Shown: positions 34,031 to 46,255 of the stretch, piece after piece
How positions within the stretch are numbered: the stretch's first letter is position 1
Layout: every line of letters begins with the position of its first letter
Assembly (NCBI RefSeq): GCF_963675165.1
Contig: NC_087386.1
Span: forward strand, 1,812,669 to 1,876,668
Reading direction: 5' to 3'
DNA: 64,000 nucleotides
Origin: Halichondria panicea
Taxonomy: Eukaryota > Porifera > Demospongiae > Suberitida > Halichondriidae
The notes under the pieces: model-generated
Databases searched by the model: none
The model's input: only the letters and a program-made list of their open reading frames with translations
What the model was told of the DNA's origin: nothing
Position numbers and translations under genes: made by a program

Positions 34031-35839
34031 ATGATTCTATTTCTAGCTGCTCTGCTCATCAGTGGCTATTGTGATGCTCTCACTTGTAATCAAACAGGTA
34101 AGTTTAGGCAGACATTAGAAAATTTATTTCATGTTGTAATCCAACTGTTTAGTTAACCCTAAAACGTATCGAGGTCTGTGGTTAGATCGTGATCCTATTA
34201 CATACAACGATGTTCGGATCACCTATCCATCAAATTGTACACAGAGAAACTTTCTTGCTAGATACATCTGTGATTACAGTGTGGTACTGGGTGACGGAGC
34301 AATCATTCCATCTCCTCCTGATCTCAATAGTGCAAGTTATTTCAGACATTTCATTGCTTGGAACAGAGACTCATTGAATAGTTTTATGGACTTTAACCTC
34401 ACTACAGCAACGGCTGGGATTACTGCTATAGAACTCAGTTTCTTGAATAGTCCTGCCAATGGAATCAGTTTGCCAGAATCGAGACTATCTGTTATTGAAT
34501 ATGCCCAAGGCCTTAGTGTTCGAAACGAAACAAGTATTACAACCTGGATATTTGATAATCAAGATCTGGCTCAGACAGACAACCAAATCAGAACTATTAG
34601 CATTCGGCTATTCCCACCACTTAGTGCTGCGAACCTCAGAATTAGGTTCCGATTCACAGTGTTTTATGATTTTGATTGGTTTTTTCTAAGTGAAGTACGC
34701 TTTTGCACAGACCTTCAATCTCCTTTTCAACTTAGGGCTGTAATCCTTCAAACACCATCATCTATTATTGTTCAGCCAAGTGCAGACGATCTGAAAAGAG
34801 GATCAACAGAGTTAATGTGCACTATTTTGGGTGAAGGATTGTACGTATGGCAGTGGAAGAGAGACAAATCTATAATCATAATAACAGACAACTACACGAT
34901 CACCATTGGAGACGGAAGCAGAACAACTAAGTTGACGATTAACAATCTGGACTTTAGCGATGCTTTTAATTATGAATGCATAGCAACAACAACACAGGAT
35001 GTGGATTTAATGAACTCAACAGTGTATTTAGTGGAGTTTCCAGGTACTTAAATTACTTGATTGCTTTTCCATTTTGGTATACTCATGCACATACTCACCT
35101 ATTAAATATATGTCCTTCCTATTTAGAGCATGTCGTTTCCACATCTGGTGTGTGTGGATATCAGACTGGAGAGGTTACCTTGACCTGTGAGCTCCATGGT
35201 TACCAGTCATCACTCTCTCCTCCTGTGTGGCTGGACTTGAATGGCAGTGAAATAACCACCACTACAAAATACACTATAACTTTTGGCTCAGGAGGAAACA
35301 CCATTGTTTTTGAGAATGGCACTGCTATCCCTAGTGTGATTGCCAGTCTTACAATTCGAAATCTATCATCAGCCGATGGAGGGAACTACACGTGTCGTGG
35401 TGTCAGAGGAGGAGAAAGTGTCACTCAACTTGTGATTGCAGAAGGGACAGTCCCTCCCACTACACCACCCCCTCTCACTACACCACCCCCTCCCACTACT
35501 GCACTACCTGTGACTACTCAGGGCACGTTAGCATCTAATAATGTTTTGCTACCAACAGTGCATGGATTAGTGTCCATAGTAACTATTCTAGTGATTGTAT
35601 TACTTCTCCTCATTGTATTCATCGTTTACCTACTGAGGAAGAAGATCAACAAGATAATACATTCCTTAATACACTCGACTGAAGCTGTACAAGTACCTAA
35701 TTCTCTCTCCATACAAGAAAGGGAAGACACCTCAATTTCTGTGCAGGATGTGACGTATGAAGAGATTGCCGAAAGAAGCGTCATATCATTGACAAAGAAC
35801 GAAGCCTACGTGTGTGTGTCGACTCCTTTAGAAAAATAG
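34031..35839 (+). CDS. U16: Ig-domain receptor, 556 aa, 3-exon class, intact mosaic
   Basis: Exons 34031-34097, 34153-35043 and 35127-35839 join in frame. Exon 2 opens VNPKTYRG (U4-like start) but continues WLDRDP (U2-like). Its end of N-domain reads SEVRFCTDLQ, as in the NPTTYRR type, while the linker FQLRAVILQTPSS is U2-like. Ig1 has IIIITDNYTITIGDG. Exon 3 is the VVSTSGVCGY subtype with a two-residue deletion (GYQTGEV), an SGGNTIVF strand and the longest Pro/Thr stalk in the array. The tail has VTYEEI and YVCV and ends TPLEK. An intact gene built from three module types. Confidence 0.84.
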
Positions 35840-36612
35840 ACAGCTAAACTTTTACTGAGCAGTCCTTTAACTTAATCCTGACTAATTTGTCAATGTCTGT
35901 ATTTACTATTGTTATGTGCACTTGCATAATTATCCATTTACTGTATACCCTTTACCCTGATACGTATAATAATTATGTTGTTCCATTTGAAATGTCTATA
36001 TATAGCAATCTGAGAATGCTGTTTAATAAATCACCTGTTCCTGGGAAACCCAGAATAGCGACGAAGACGTCAAAACAGCTAGTTCTACCCCCCCGTTAGG
36101 AGACCCCCTGTGGAGATTAAGCCCAATGTCAAACCAAAGCCTAAAGCCTTGCCTCGAAATATTTAAACTTGGATAGCAAACACGTTATTTTAACATTATG
36201 TTGAACATTATGTTGAAATCATGATATGTATATAGCTACGTTTAGATGTGTTTTGTTAAGTTACGAGAATTGAGCATGCAACAGAGAGATCAGATCATTC
36301 ATGTACACTAATACTTGTAATTATTTGTCAACATTGAAGTTGTCTGCCGGTGTAAAGTTGCATGCCTATTTAGTGTGGCAGATTATGTAAACCATAAAAT
36401 ATTGCGATGTACTTCAGTGCACTGTTGACATAACTATGTCCCGATCACTTCATGTGTGTATGTTTCCATTCTGCATGCCCCATATTTGTTTATCTATACA
36501 TGATAAAAAATACTTCCACCCCCTAAACTATATCCGCCTCTCATACCAGTAACCTACATCACTATAATTCATAATTATACTGAAGAAGTTGGACCAACAA
36601 ACTATTACAGTC
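35840..36612. other. Intergenic U16-U17, class I 3' flank
   Basis: AATAAA at 36025-36030. The proline-rich frame is open from about 36004 to 36099 (NLRMLFNKSPVPGKPRIATK) and ends at TAG after PPR. The right half resembles the U4-U5 spacer. No other gene was seen. Confidence 0.5.
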
Positions 36613-38594
36613 ATGATTCTATTTCTAACTGCTCTGCTCATCAGTGGCTATTGTGATGCTCTTACTTGTAATCAAACAGGTGAGCTTAAGCAGACATTTG
36701 AAGATTAATGTCATAGTTACCTAATGTTGTAGTGAACCCTCCGACATATCGACGTTTGTGGTCAGATATTGGGAATGATTACAATGGTGTTCCCATCACC
36801 TATCCACCAAATTGTATGCGGCAAAATCTCCATGAAATCTGTGACTACGATGTGGTACTGGGTGACGGAGCAATCATTCAATTTCCTCCTGATCTCAATA
36901 GTTCAAGTTATTTTGAGCATTTCATTGGGATGAGCAACTCAATGAATTTGTATATTGACTTTGACCTCACTACAGTAATGGCTGGGATTACAGCTATAGA
37001 GCTCAGTTTCTTGAACAGTCCTGCCAACAGAATCAGCTTGCCTGATATTACAATATCAGTAGTTCATTTTGGAACTGTAGCACCTATTGCAAGCTTGATA
37101 TTTGATAATGAAGATCTGGCTCAGACAGACAACCAAATCAGAACTATTAGTATTCAGCCATTCAGATCACTTAGTGCTGTGAACCTCAGAATTAGGTTTC
37201 AGTTTACAGAATTTCATGATTTTAATTGGGTCTTTCTAAGTGAAGTACGCTTTTGTACAGACCTTCAACCAAACTAACAACCAGAAGTAATATTTCAAAT
37301 GCCACCATCAAACAATATCCAGCCAGATGCAGAGGACCTGAGAAGAGGATCAACAGAGTTAGTGTGCACTGTTTCCAGTGAAGGTTCGTACACATGGCAG
37401 TGGGAGAGAGACAATGCTATAATAGTGAATAAAGGGGACTACAGAATCACCATTGGAGATGGAAGTAGAACAACTAAGCTGACAATCAATAGTCTAGATT
37501 TTATGATGCTGCTGAATATGATGAATGTATGGGAATGACAAGACGATATGCAAATGTCATGAACTCAGCAGTGTATGTACTGGAATTTCCAGGTACCTAA
37601 ACATCTTACCAGGAGTACATTAAGTACTCCTGCTCTTACTTATATACATACTGTTTGTTGCTGTCTTCCTTTTTTTAGAGCGTGTCATTACTACACCTGA
37701 CGTCAGTGGATATCTACAGACTGGAGAGGTTACCCTGACCTGTGAGCTCCATGGTTACCAGTCATCACTCTCTCCTCCTGTGTGGCTAAACACAAATGGC
37801 AGTGAAACAAATGACTCTGCCAAATACACTGTGTCCGTGTGTGAAGGAAACAACACCATGATTCTACAGAATGGCACTGTCGTCCCTAGTATCATTTTCA
37901 ACATCACAATTCACAACCTTTCATTAGCTGATGGAGGTACACTGTAAAAACAAATGGGTTGAAATAACCCATTTTTGGTTGCCTGAATTGCAATTTTGCA
38001 ATTCAGGCAACCAAAAATGGGTTATTTCAACCAATTTGTTTTTACAGTGTACCTACGCGTGTCGTGGTGTCAGAGGAGAGAGTGTCACTCAACTCACAAT
38101 ATCAGAAGGGACTGATCCAAACATGTTATCACAAACATGCATTTCCTCGTCTATAGAGGGTGAGTAAACTGTGATTGAGTTTACTTTCATTATATGCTTA
38201 TTATCAGAAACAATTATAACTTAGTTTTGTATTTATTACTGCAGGTATCACTCCCACTCCACCCCCTGGCAACGAAACTACCACTCGTGTCCCTATAATG
38301 AACGAAACCATTGTCATCATAGCAGCTGCAGTAGGGAGTGTTATTATAGTACTCACAATACTTATCCTCATAATCTTCATCGTTTACCTACTGAGGAAGA
38401 TCAACAAGATGAAAATACGTTCGACTGAAGCTTTACAAGTACCTAATTCTCTCTCCATGCAAGAAAGGGAAGACACCTCAATTTCTGTGCAGGATGTGAT
38501 ATATGAAGAGATAGCTGAAAGACGTGACATGTCATTCACAAAGAACGAAGCCTACGTGTGTGTGTTGACTCTTAGACAACCAAAAAGTTATTAA
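36613..38594 (+). pseudogene. U17: Ig receptor unit, 4-exon class, stop, frameshift and hairpin transposon
   Basis: Exons 36613-36679, 36733-37592, 37679-38159 and 38245-38594. TAA at 37275-37277 (TTA in U4) ends translation in the N-domain/Ig1 linker. One base is missing near 37504 in the DFSDAAEY block of Ig1. A 110-bp palindromic element plus TA duplication sits in Ig2 just before the final Tyr-x-Cys strand. The last exon is hybrid: membrane helix and EREDTSIS as in 4-exon units, then VIYEEIAERRDMSFT and an LRQPKSY end with a class II flank as in U2. This marks a crossover inside the tail. Confidence 0.85.
37938..38051. mobile_element. 110-bp near-perfect hairpin element with TA duplication in U17 Ig2 exon
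   Basis: Element 37940-38049 starts CACTGTAAAAACAAAT and ends with its complement. The two 54-base arms differ at one position (GGGTTG against TTGGTTG) around a 2-base centre. TA occurs at 37938-37939 and 38050-38051, and removal restores GGAGGTACCTAC, the normal Ig2 sequence. No coding content. It looks like a palindromic MITE of the TA-targeting (Tc1/mariner-like) kind and must be a recent insertion. Confidence 0.88.
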
Positions 38595-39030
38595 CATTAT
38601 CCTGGACTAATTTTGTGTTAATAGTTTGTATTAGTGAATTAGTTTTGTAAAATAGCTGTAAACTAACCTCCTTCTCAGGTGTCTTTTTGAGTAGAGGAAG
38701 TGGTCACAGGGACAAGGCCAGCTGTAAACATATAATGCGTGCGTGCGTGTGTGCAATAGTTTGTGTTTTAGGAAGAGAATTGAGCAACAGAGTTGACTGT
38801 ATATCAAACATTGTCAAATTAGTGCTGCAGACTAGCTATATGCAGTACACTGATGTCCCTATGTGCAAATCATTTCAATATTTGTCATTTATTTGAACCC
38901 ATTCTCATGCAACTTATTTGCTTTCTAATTCCACTCTTAAAAACATCTCTATATCTGCCTACTATATATAATCATGTACTTATAATTTAAAGTTGGACTA
39001 ACAGGCTCTCGTCTCTATAACTGAACAATC
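38595..39030. other. Intergenic U17-U18, class II 3' flank
   Basis: Contains the TAGCCT element (38664-38719 between AGCTGTAAAC copies at 38654 and 38720; its first bases read TAACCT), a short CG/TG tract and the U18 upstream block. It is almost the same as 3972-4441. Confidence 0.55.
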
Positions 39031-40982
39031 ATGATTCTATTTCTAACTGCTCTGCTCATCAGTGGCTATTGTGATGCTCTCACTTGTAATCAAACAGGTA
39101 AATGTAAGCATATAGATACTATAAAATTTATAGTATCTGGTTTAAGCTACTATTTTGAAGACTTATTTTCATGTTGTATTATCCAACCAATTAGTCCTTC
39201 CTACACTGTATCGCGGTCTGTGGTTAGATGGTGATCCAATTACATACAACGATGTTCTGATCACCTATCCATCAAATTGTATACGGAGGAGCATTCTTGA
39301 AAGATTCACTGTCTGTGATTACAGTGTTGTACTGGGTGACGGAGCAATCATTCCATCTCCTCCTGATCTCAATAGTGCCAGTTATTTCAGACATTTCATC
39401 TCTTGGAACAGAGACTCGTTGAATAGTTTTATTGACTTTGACCTCACTACAGCAACGGCTGGGATTACTGCTATAGAACTTAGTTTCTTAAACAGTCCAG
39501 TCAATGGAATCAGTTTGGCAGAACCTAGACTATCTGTTATTGCATATGGTCCAGGCTTTAGAGATCAAACAGAAACAAATATCACAACCTGGATACTTGA
39601 CAATCAAGATCTGACTCAGGCAGACCACCAAATCAGAACTATTAGCATTCTGCCACTCACACCACTTAGTGCTGCGAACCTCAGAATTAGGTTTCAGTTT
39701 ACAGTGTTTCATGATTTTGATTTAGTCTTTCTGAGTGAAATACGATTTTGCACACAGCTTCCTTTTCAACTTCAGGCTCTAATCTTTCAAACACCATCAT
39801 CAATTGTTGTTCAGCCAAGTGCAGATGACCTGAGAAGAGGATCAACAGAGTTAGTGTGCACTGTTTCCAGTGAAGGATCGTACATATGGCAGTGGAAGAG
39901 AAATAACACTTTTTTAGAAAATAATGGTGACTACAGGATCACCATTGGAGACGGAAGCAGAACAACTGAGTTGACGATTAACAGTCTAGACTTTAGTGAT
40001 GCTGCTAATTATGAATGCATAGCAACAACAACACACGATGTGGATTTAAGGAACTCAACAGTGTATTTAGTGGAATTTCCAGGTACCTAAATTACTTGAT
40101 ACAAATTGCCATTCTTCACCCTGCATGTACTCGTGCACATGTTCACCTATTAAATGTATATTACTGTCCTTCCATGTCGTTTCCACATCTGGAAATAGTG
40201 TATGTATACTGGTACCTAAGCATATCTTTTGCAAACTGTTTGTTACTGTCCTCCTTTTTCTTTTTATAGAGCATGTCATTACAATACCTGATGTCAGTGG
40301 ATATCTACAAACTAGAGAGGTTATCCTGACCTGTGAGCTCCATGGTTACCAGTCATCATTCTCTCCTGCTGTGTGGTTCGACTTGGGTGGCAGTGAAATA
40401 ACCGCATCTACAAAATCAAAATACACCATCACTTCTGATGAAGGAGGGAACACCATCGTTTTTGAGAATGGCACTGCTATCCCTAGTGTGATTGTCAGGC
40501 TTAGAATTCGAAATCTATCATCAGCCGATGGAGGTACCTACACGTGTCGTGGTGTCAGAGGAGGAGAGAGTGTCACTCAACTTGTGATTATTGCAGAAGG
40601 GAAATCCCCTCCCACTACACCACCTCCCACTACTGCACTACCTGTGACTACTCAGCACACATCAGCATCTAATAATGTTTTGCTACCAACAGTACATAGA
40701 TTAGTATCTGTAGTAACTATCCTAGTGATTGTATTACTTCTCCTCATTGTCTTCATCGTTTACCTACTGAGGAAGAAGATCAACAAGATAATACATTCCT
40801 TAATACGCTCGACTGAAGCTGTACAAGTACCTAATTCTCTCTCCATACATATACAAGAAAGGGAAGACACCTCAATTTCTGTGCAGAATGTGACCTATGA
40901 AGAGATTGCCGAAAGAAGCGTTATGTCATTGACAAAGAACGAAGCCTACGTGTGTGTGTCGACTCCTCCTCTAGAAAAATAG
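39031..40982 (+). CDS. U18: Ig-domain receptor, 555 aa, 3-exon class, intact copy of U3
   Basis: Exons 39031-39097, 39195-40082 and 40270-40982 join in frame. The N-domain has LAEPRLSVIAYGPGF and ends DLVFLSEIRFCTQLPF, where most units have DWVFLSEIRFCTQPQPPF. Ig1 is short in its middle (RNNTFLENNGDY). Intron 2 is 187 bp, the longest in the array. Exon 3 has TREVILTCE, an SPAVWFDLGG strand, ITSDEGGN and a compact stalk. The tail carries two extra residues (SIHIQERED) and NVTYEEI, with YVCV near the end. It differs from U3 at few sites, and three of those sites are the stops in U3. Confidence 0.85.
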
Positions 40983-41671
40983 ACAGCCAAAAAATTAACC
41001 TTTTACTGCATGAGCAGCTCTTTAACATTATCCTGGACTTATTTATCATTAAATTTTGTGCATAATTCTATTTAGTACCCTGACACTTTAGATTTGTCTA
41101 TATATAGCTTATAAACATACTGTGTGTCGTATTGTGTGTGTGTGTACTTCTATATGAGTTGCTTTACACACATTCTAGCAATTTGAGAATGCTGTTTAAT
41201 AAACCACCTGTTCCTGGGAAACCCACAATAGCGGCGAAGCCATTCAAATAGCCATTTATACCCTGTGGAGATTAAGCCCAATGTCAAACCAAAGCCTTAT
41301 TTAACTATATTGCTTGGTATAGCAAAAATGTTCAGATCTACAGGCATGTGATAATGTAGTAGATATATAAGCATTTTTTGAAGTGGGGATAATATTGAGC
41401 AACAGAGATTTGATTCATGAACACTGATATTTGTTTTTATTGATGTTATCAGCGATATATACCTCAGCACACGTTGATGTTTCTATGTGATCATTCGATT
41501 TGTCGATTTGTCAATTCATGCATGCGTACTTTCCATTCTATATGTCCCGTATTTGCTAATCTACATGAATAGTCCCACCTCTTTTCTATATATCGGCCTT
41601 TCATACACATGCATGACTGTACATCACTAATTCATCATGCTGAAGTTGGTCTTGTCTTTAACTGAACAATC
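40983..41671. other. Intergenic U18-U19, class I 3' flank
   Basis: AATAAA at 41198-41203. The relic frame carries the same in-frame TAG as the U3 flank. It is nearly identical to 6394-7082. No gene was seen. Confidence 0.5.
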
Positions 41672-43540
41672 ATGATTCTATTTCTAACTGCTCTGCTCAT
41701 CAGTGGCTATTGTGATGCTCTCACTTGTAATCAAACAGGTGAGCTTAAACATACATTTGAAGATTAATGTCATATTGTATTCCAACTGTTTTAGTGAACC
41801 CTACGACGTATCGACGTCTGTGGTCAGATACTGGGAATGATTACAATGGTGTTCCCATTACCTATCCACCAAATTGTATGCGGCAAAATCTCCATGAAAT
41901 CTATAACTACGACGTGGTACTGGGTGACGGAGCAATCATTGCATCTCCTCCTGATCTCAATAGTTCAAGTTATTTCGAGCATTTCATTGGGATGAGTGCA
42001 TCAATGAATTCGTATATTGACTTTGACCTCACTACAGTAACCGCTGGGATTACTGCTATAGAGCTCAGTTTCTTGAACAGTCCTGCCAACAGAATCAGTT
42101 TACCAGACATTGCAATATCAGTAGTTTATTTTGGAACTGTAGCACCTATTGCAAGCTGGATATTTGATAATCAAAATCTTGATCAGACAGACAACCAAAT
42201 CAGAACTATTAGTATTCAGCCATTCAGACCACTTAGTGCTGTGAACCTCAGAATTACGTTTCAATTCACAGAATTTCATGATTTTAATTGGGTCTTTGTA
42301 AGTGAAGTACGCTTTTGTACAGACCTTCAACCAAACTTACAACCAGAAGTAATATTTCAAATGCCACCATCAAACAATATCCAGCCAGATGCAGAGGACC
42401 TGAGAAGAAGATCAACAGAGTTAGTGTGCACTGTTTCCAGTGAAGGATCGTACACATGGCAGTGGAAGAAAGATAATGTTATAATAGTGAATAAAGGGGA
42501 CTACAGAATCACCATTGGAGAACAACTAAGCTGACAATCAATAATCTAGACTTTAGTGATGCTGCTGAATATGAATGTACGGGAATGACAAGACGAGATG
42601 CAAATGTCATGAACTCAGCAGTGTATGTACTGGAATTTCCAGGTACCTAAACATCTTACCAGGAGTACATTAAGTACTCCTGCTCTTACTTATATACATA
42701 CTGTTTGTTGCTATCTTCCTTTTTTTAGAGTGTGTCATTACTACACCTGATGTCAGTGGATATCTACAGACTGGAGAGGTTACCCTGACCTGTGAGCTCC
42801 ATGGTTACCAGTCATCACTCTCTCCTCCTGTGTGGCTAAACACAAATGGCAGTGAAACAAATGACTCTGCCAAATACACTGTGTCCGTGTGTGAAGGAAA
42901 CAACACCATAATTCTACAGAATGGCACTGTCGTCCCTAGTATCATTTTCAACATCACAATTCACAACCTTTCATTAGCTGATGGAGGTACCTACACGTGT
43001 CGTGGTGTCAGAGGAGAGAGTGTCACTCAACTCACAATATTAGAAGGGACTGATCCAAACATGTTATCGCAAACATGCATTTCCTCGTCTATAGAGGGTG
43101 AGTAAACTGTGACTGAGTTTACTTTCATTATACATTATATATATGCTTATTATCAGAAACAATTATAACTTGGTTTTGTATTTATTACTGCAGGTATCAC
43201 TCCCACTCCATCCCCTGGCAACGAAACTACCACTCGTGTCCCTATAATGGATGAAACCATTGTCATCATAGCAGCTACAGTAGTGAATGTTATTATAGTA
43301 CTCACAATACTTCTCCTCATAATCTTTATTGTTTACCTACTGAGGAAGATCAACAAGATGAAAATACGTTTGACTGAAGCTTTACAAGTACCTAATTCTC
43401 TCTCCATACAAGAAAGGAAGGACACCTCCATTTCTGTGCAAGATGTGACATATGAAGAGATTGCCGAAAGACACGACATGTTATTGACAAAGAACGAAGC
43501 CTACGTGTGTGTATCGACTCCTCTAGAAAATATAAATTAG
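41672..43540 (+). pseudogene. U19: Ig receptor unit, 4-exon class, 10-bp deletion in Ig1
   Basis: Exons 41672-41738, 41795-42642, 42729-43097 and 43194-43540. It is the duplicate of U4 except for loss of 10 bases after the ITIGD/E codons of Ig1 (near 42520), which brings in a stop within four codons (42532-42534). The short AGA repeat at the junction suggests replication slippage. Intron 2 has a single hairpin unit, not two as in U4. Ig2 and membrane exons are open; the tail has VTYEEI and YVCV and ends TPLENIN like U1. Confidence 0.82.
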
Positions 43541-44161
43541 AAATTAACATTTCACTGAGCAGACCTTTAACACTATCCTGTGTTTGAATACCATTTACCT
43601 GATACTTTAATTTTCTCTATCTGTAAAAACATTTTGTGTGTTACGTGTGTACAATAGTAATTCCATTTAAGAAGCAATCTGAGAATGCTGTTTTATAAAA
43701 TAAACCACCTGTTCCTGGGAAACCCAATAGCAACGAAGACAGCGAGTTAGACCCCCTGTGGAGATTAAGCCCAACGTCAAACGAAAGCCTATAAAGTCAA
43801 AATATCTGTAGTATAGAGCAGACATGCATGTTCCATTGAGATCATGTTAGTATGTCTAAATATTTTGCGATATTAAATTGATCAACTGAGAGTTGACTCA
43901 TGAACACTGGTGTTTGTGATTGCTTATCAAACAGTGACGTTGTTTGTATAAACTTGTCACTTTAGTATGGGAATTATTTAAACCATATCATAATTCTCAG
44001 TAATACCTCGGTACATCAGTTGTGACGTCCCTATTATGTGCAGATCATTCACTTTTCCATGCGTATATAATTTGCTCCATTCTGCCCCCCCATATTCTAT
44101 ATATAATGAGTACTGCAACTCTTGTACACATAATTATTCAGTTACTATAATCTGAGCAATC
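43541..44161. other. Intergenic U19-U20, class I 3' flank
   Basis: AATAAA at 43699-43704. The proline-rich relic has internal deletions. From about 44139 the sequence matches the spacer just before U8, and this is the left limit of that duplicated block. No gene was seen. Confidence 0.5.
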
Positions 44162-45766
44162 ATGATTCTATTTCTAATTTCTAACGGCTCTGCTCATCAG
44201 TGGCTATTTGTGATGCTCTCACTTGTAATCAAACAGGTGAGCTTAGGCAGACATTAATTTTGAACATTTATTTTATGTATTCCAACCAATTAGCCCTTCC
44301 TACACTGTATCGAGGTATGTGGTTAGATGGTGATCCAATTACATACAACGATGTTCTGACCACCTATCCATCAAATTGTACACGGAGGAGCATTCTTGCT
44401 AGATACATTGTCTGTGATTACAGTGTTGTACTGGGTGACGGAGCAATCATTCCATCTCCTCCTGATCTCAATAGTTATTTCAGACATTTCATTGTTTGGA
44501 ACAGAGGCTCATTGAATAGTTTTATTGACTTTGACCTCACTACAGCAACGGCTGGGATTACTGCTATAGAGCTCAGTTTCTTGAACAGTCCTGCCAGTGG
44601 AATCAGTTTGCCAGAACCTAGACTATCTGTAGTTGAATATACCCGAAGCCTGAGAGATCGAACCGAAACAAGTATCACAACCTGTATAATTTGATAATCA
44701 AGATCTGACTCAGACAGACAACCAAATCAGAACTATTATAGTATTCGGCTATTCACATCACTTAGTGCTGCGAACCTCACACAGCCTCTATCTCCTTTTC
44801 AACAACTTAAGGCTGTAATCCTTCAAACACCATCATCAATTATTGTTCAGCCAAGTGCGGACGACCTGAGAAGAGGATCAACAGATTTAGTGTGCACTGT
44901 TTCCAGTGAAGGATTGTACGTATGGCAGTGGAAGAGAAACAATGCTATTATAGAAAATAGTAAGGACTACAGAATCACCATTGGAGATGGAAGCAGAACA
45001 ACTAAGTTGACGATTAACAATCTGGACTTTAGTGATGCTGCTGATTATGAATGCATAGCAACAACAACACACGATGTGGATTTAATGAACTCAACAGTGT
45101 ATTTAGTGGAGTTTCCAGGTACCTAAAATTAATTACTTAATACATGACTAATTAACTTGCTGTTCCTTCCATTCCAGAGCATGTCATTACAACACCTGAT
45201 GTCAGTGGGTATCTACAGACTGGAGAGGTTACCCTGACCTGTGAGCTCCATGGTTACCAGTCATCACTCTCTCCTCCTGTGTGGCTAAACACAAATGGTA
45301 GTGAAACAAATGACTCTGCCAAATACACTGTGTCTGTGTGTGAAGGAAACAAAACAATAATTCTACAGAATGGCACTGTTGTCCCTAATATAATTTTGGA
45401 CATCACAATTCACAACCTTTCATTAGCCGATGGAGGTACCTACACGTGTCGTGGTGTCAGAGGAGAGAGTGTCACTCAACTCACAATATTAGAGGGTACA
45501 GCCCCTCTCACTGCACCACCCTAGTCACTGCATTACATCTCTTCATTGTCTTTATCGTTTGCCTTTTTTTGAGGAAGATAAAGAAAAAGAAATCCTTATT
45601 GACTGAAGCTGTAAAAGTACCTAATCTACTCTCTATAAAAGAAAAGTGTTCAATTTCTGTGCAGGATGTGATATATGAAGAGATAGCTGAAAGACGCGAC
45701 ATGTCATTGACAAAGAACGAAGCCTACGTGTGTGTGTCGACTCTTAGACAACAAAAAAGCTATTAA
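44162..45766 (+). pseudogene. U20: Ig receptor unit, 3-exon class, copy of pseudogene U8
   Basis: Exons 44162-44236, 44294-45118 and 45178-45766. It has the same signal-exon insertion (ATTTCTA plus T), the same extra base stopping at 44692-44694, the same loss of the end of the N-domain, and the same deletion of stalk and half of the membrane helix (stop at 45522-45524) as U8. It lacks the two extra insertions that U8 has in exon 3. It keeps a longer upstream spacer than U8, so it is closer to the ancestral pseudogene. Confidence 0.85.
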
Positions 45767-46255
45767 CATTATCCTGGACTAATTTGTCAATGTCTGTGTT
45801 AATATTTGTATTAGTGAATTAGTTTTGTGCAAAATAGCTGTAAACTAGCCTCCTTCTCAGGCTTCTTTTTGAGTAGAGGAGTGGTCATAGGGACAAGGCT
45901 AGCTGTAAACATAATAATGTGTGTGTGCATGTGTGCGTGTGTGTGTGTGTGTGCGTGCATGTGTGTGCAATAGTTTTGTGTTTTAATAATTAAGTAAAAG
46001 AATTGAGCAACAGAGAGTTGACTGTATATCAAACATTGTCAAATCAGTGCTACAGACTAGCTATATGCAGTACACTGATGTCCCTATGTGCAAATCATTT
46101 CAATAGTCAATTTGCAATTGTGAACCCATTCTCATGCAACTTATTTGCTTTCTAATTCCACTCTTAAAAACATCTCTATATCTGCCTACTTATAATATTA
46201 TATAACTATAATTTAAAGTTGGACTAACAGGCTCTCGTCTCTATAACTGAACAAC
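45767..46255. other. Intergenic U20-U21, class II 3' flank
   Basis: TAGCCT element from 45846, with right end AAGGCTA against GCTGTAAAC (45902-45910) and left duplicate at 45836-45845. TG/CG tract 45918-45969. U21 upstream block. Nearly identical to 16299-16781. Confidence 0.55.
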
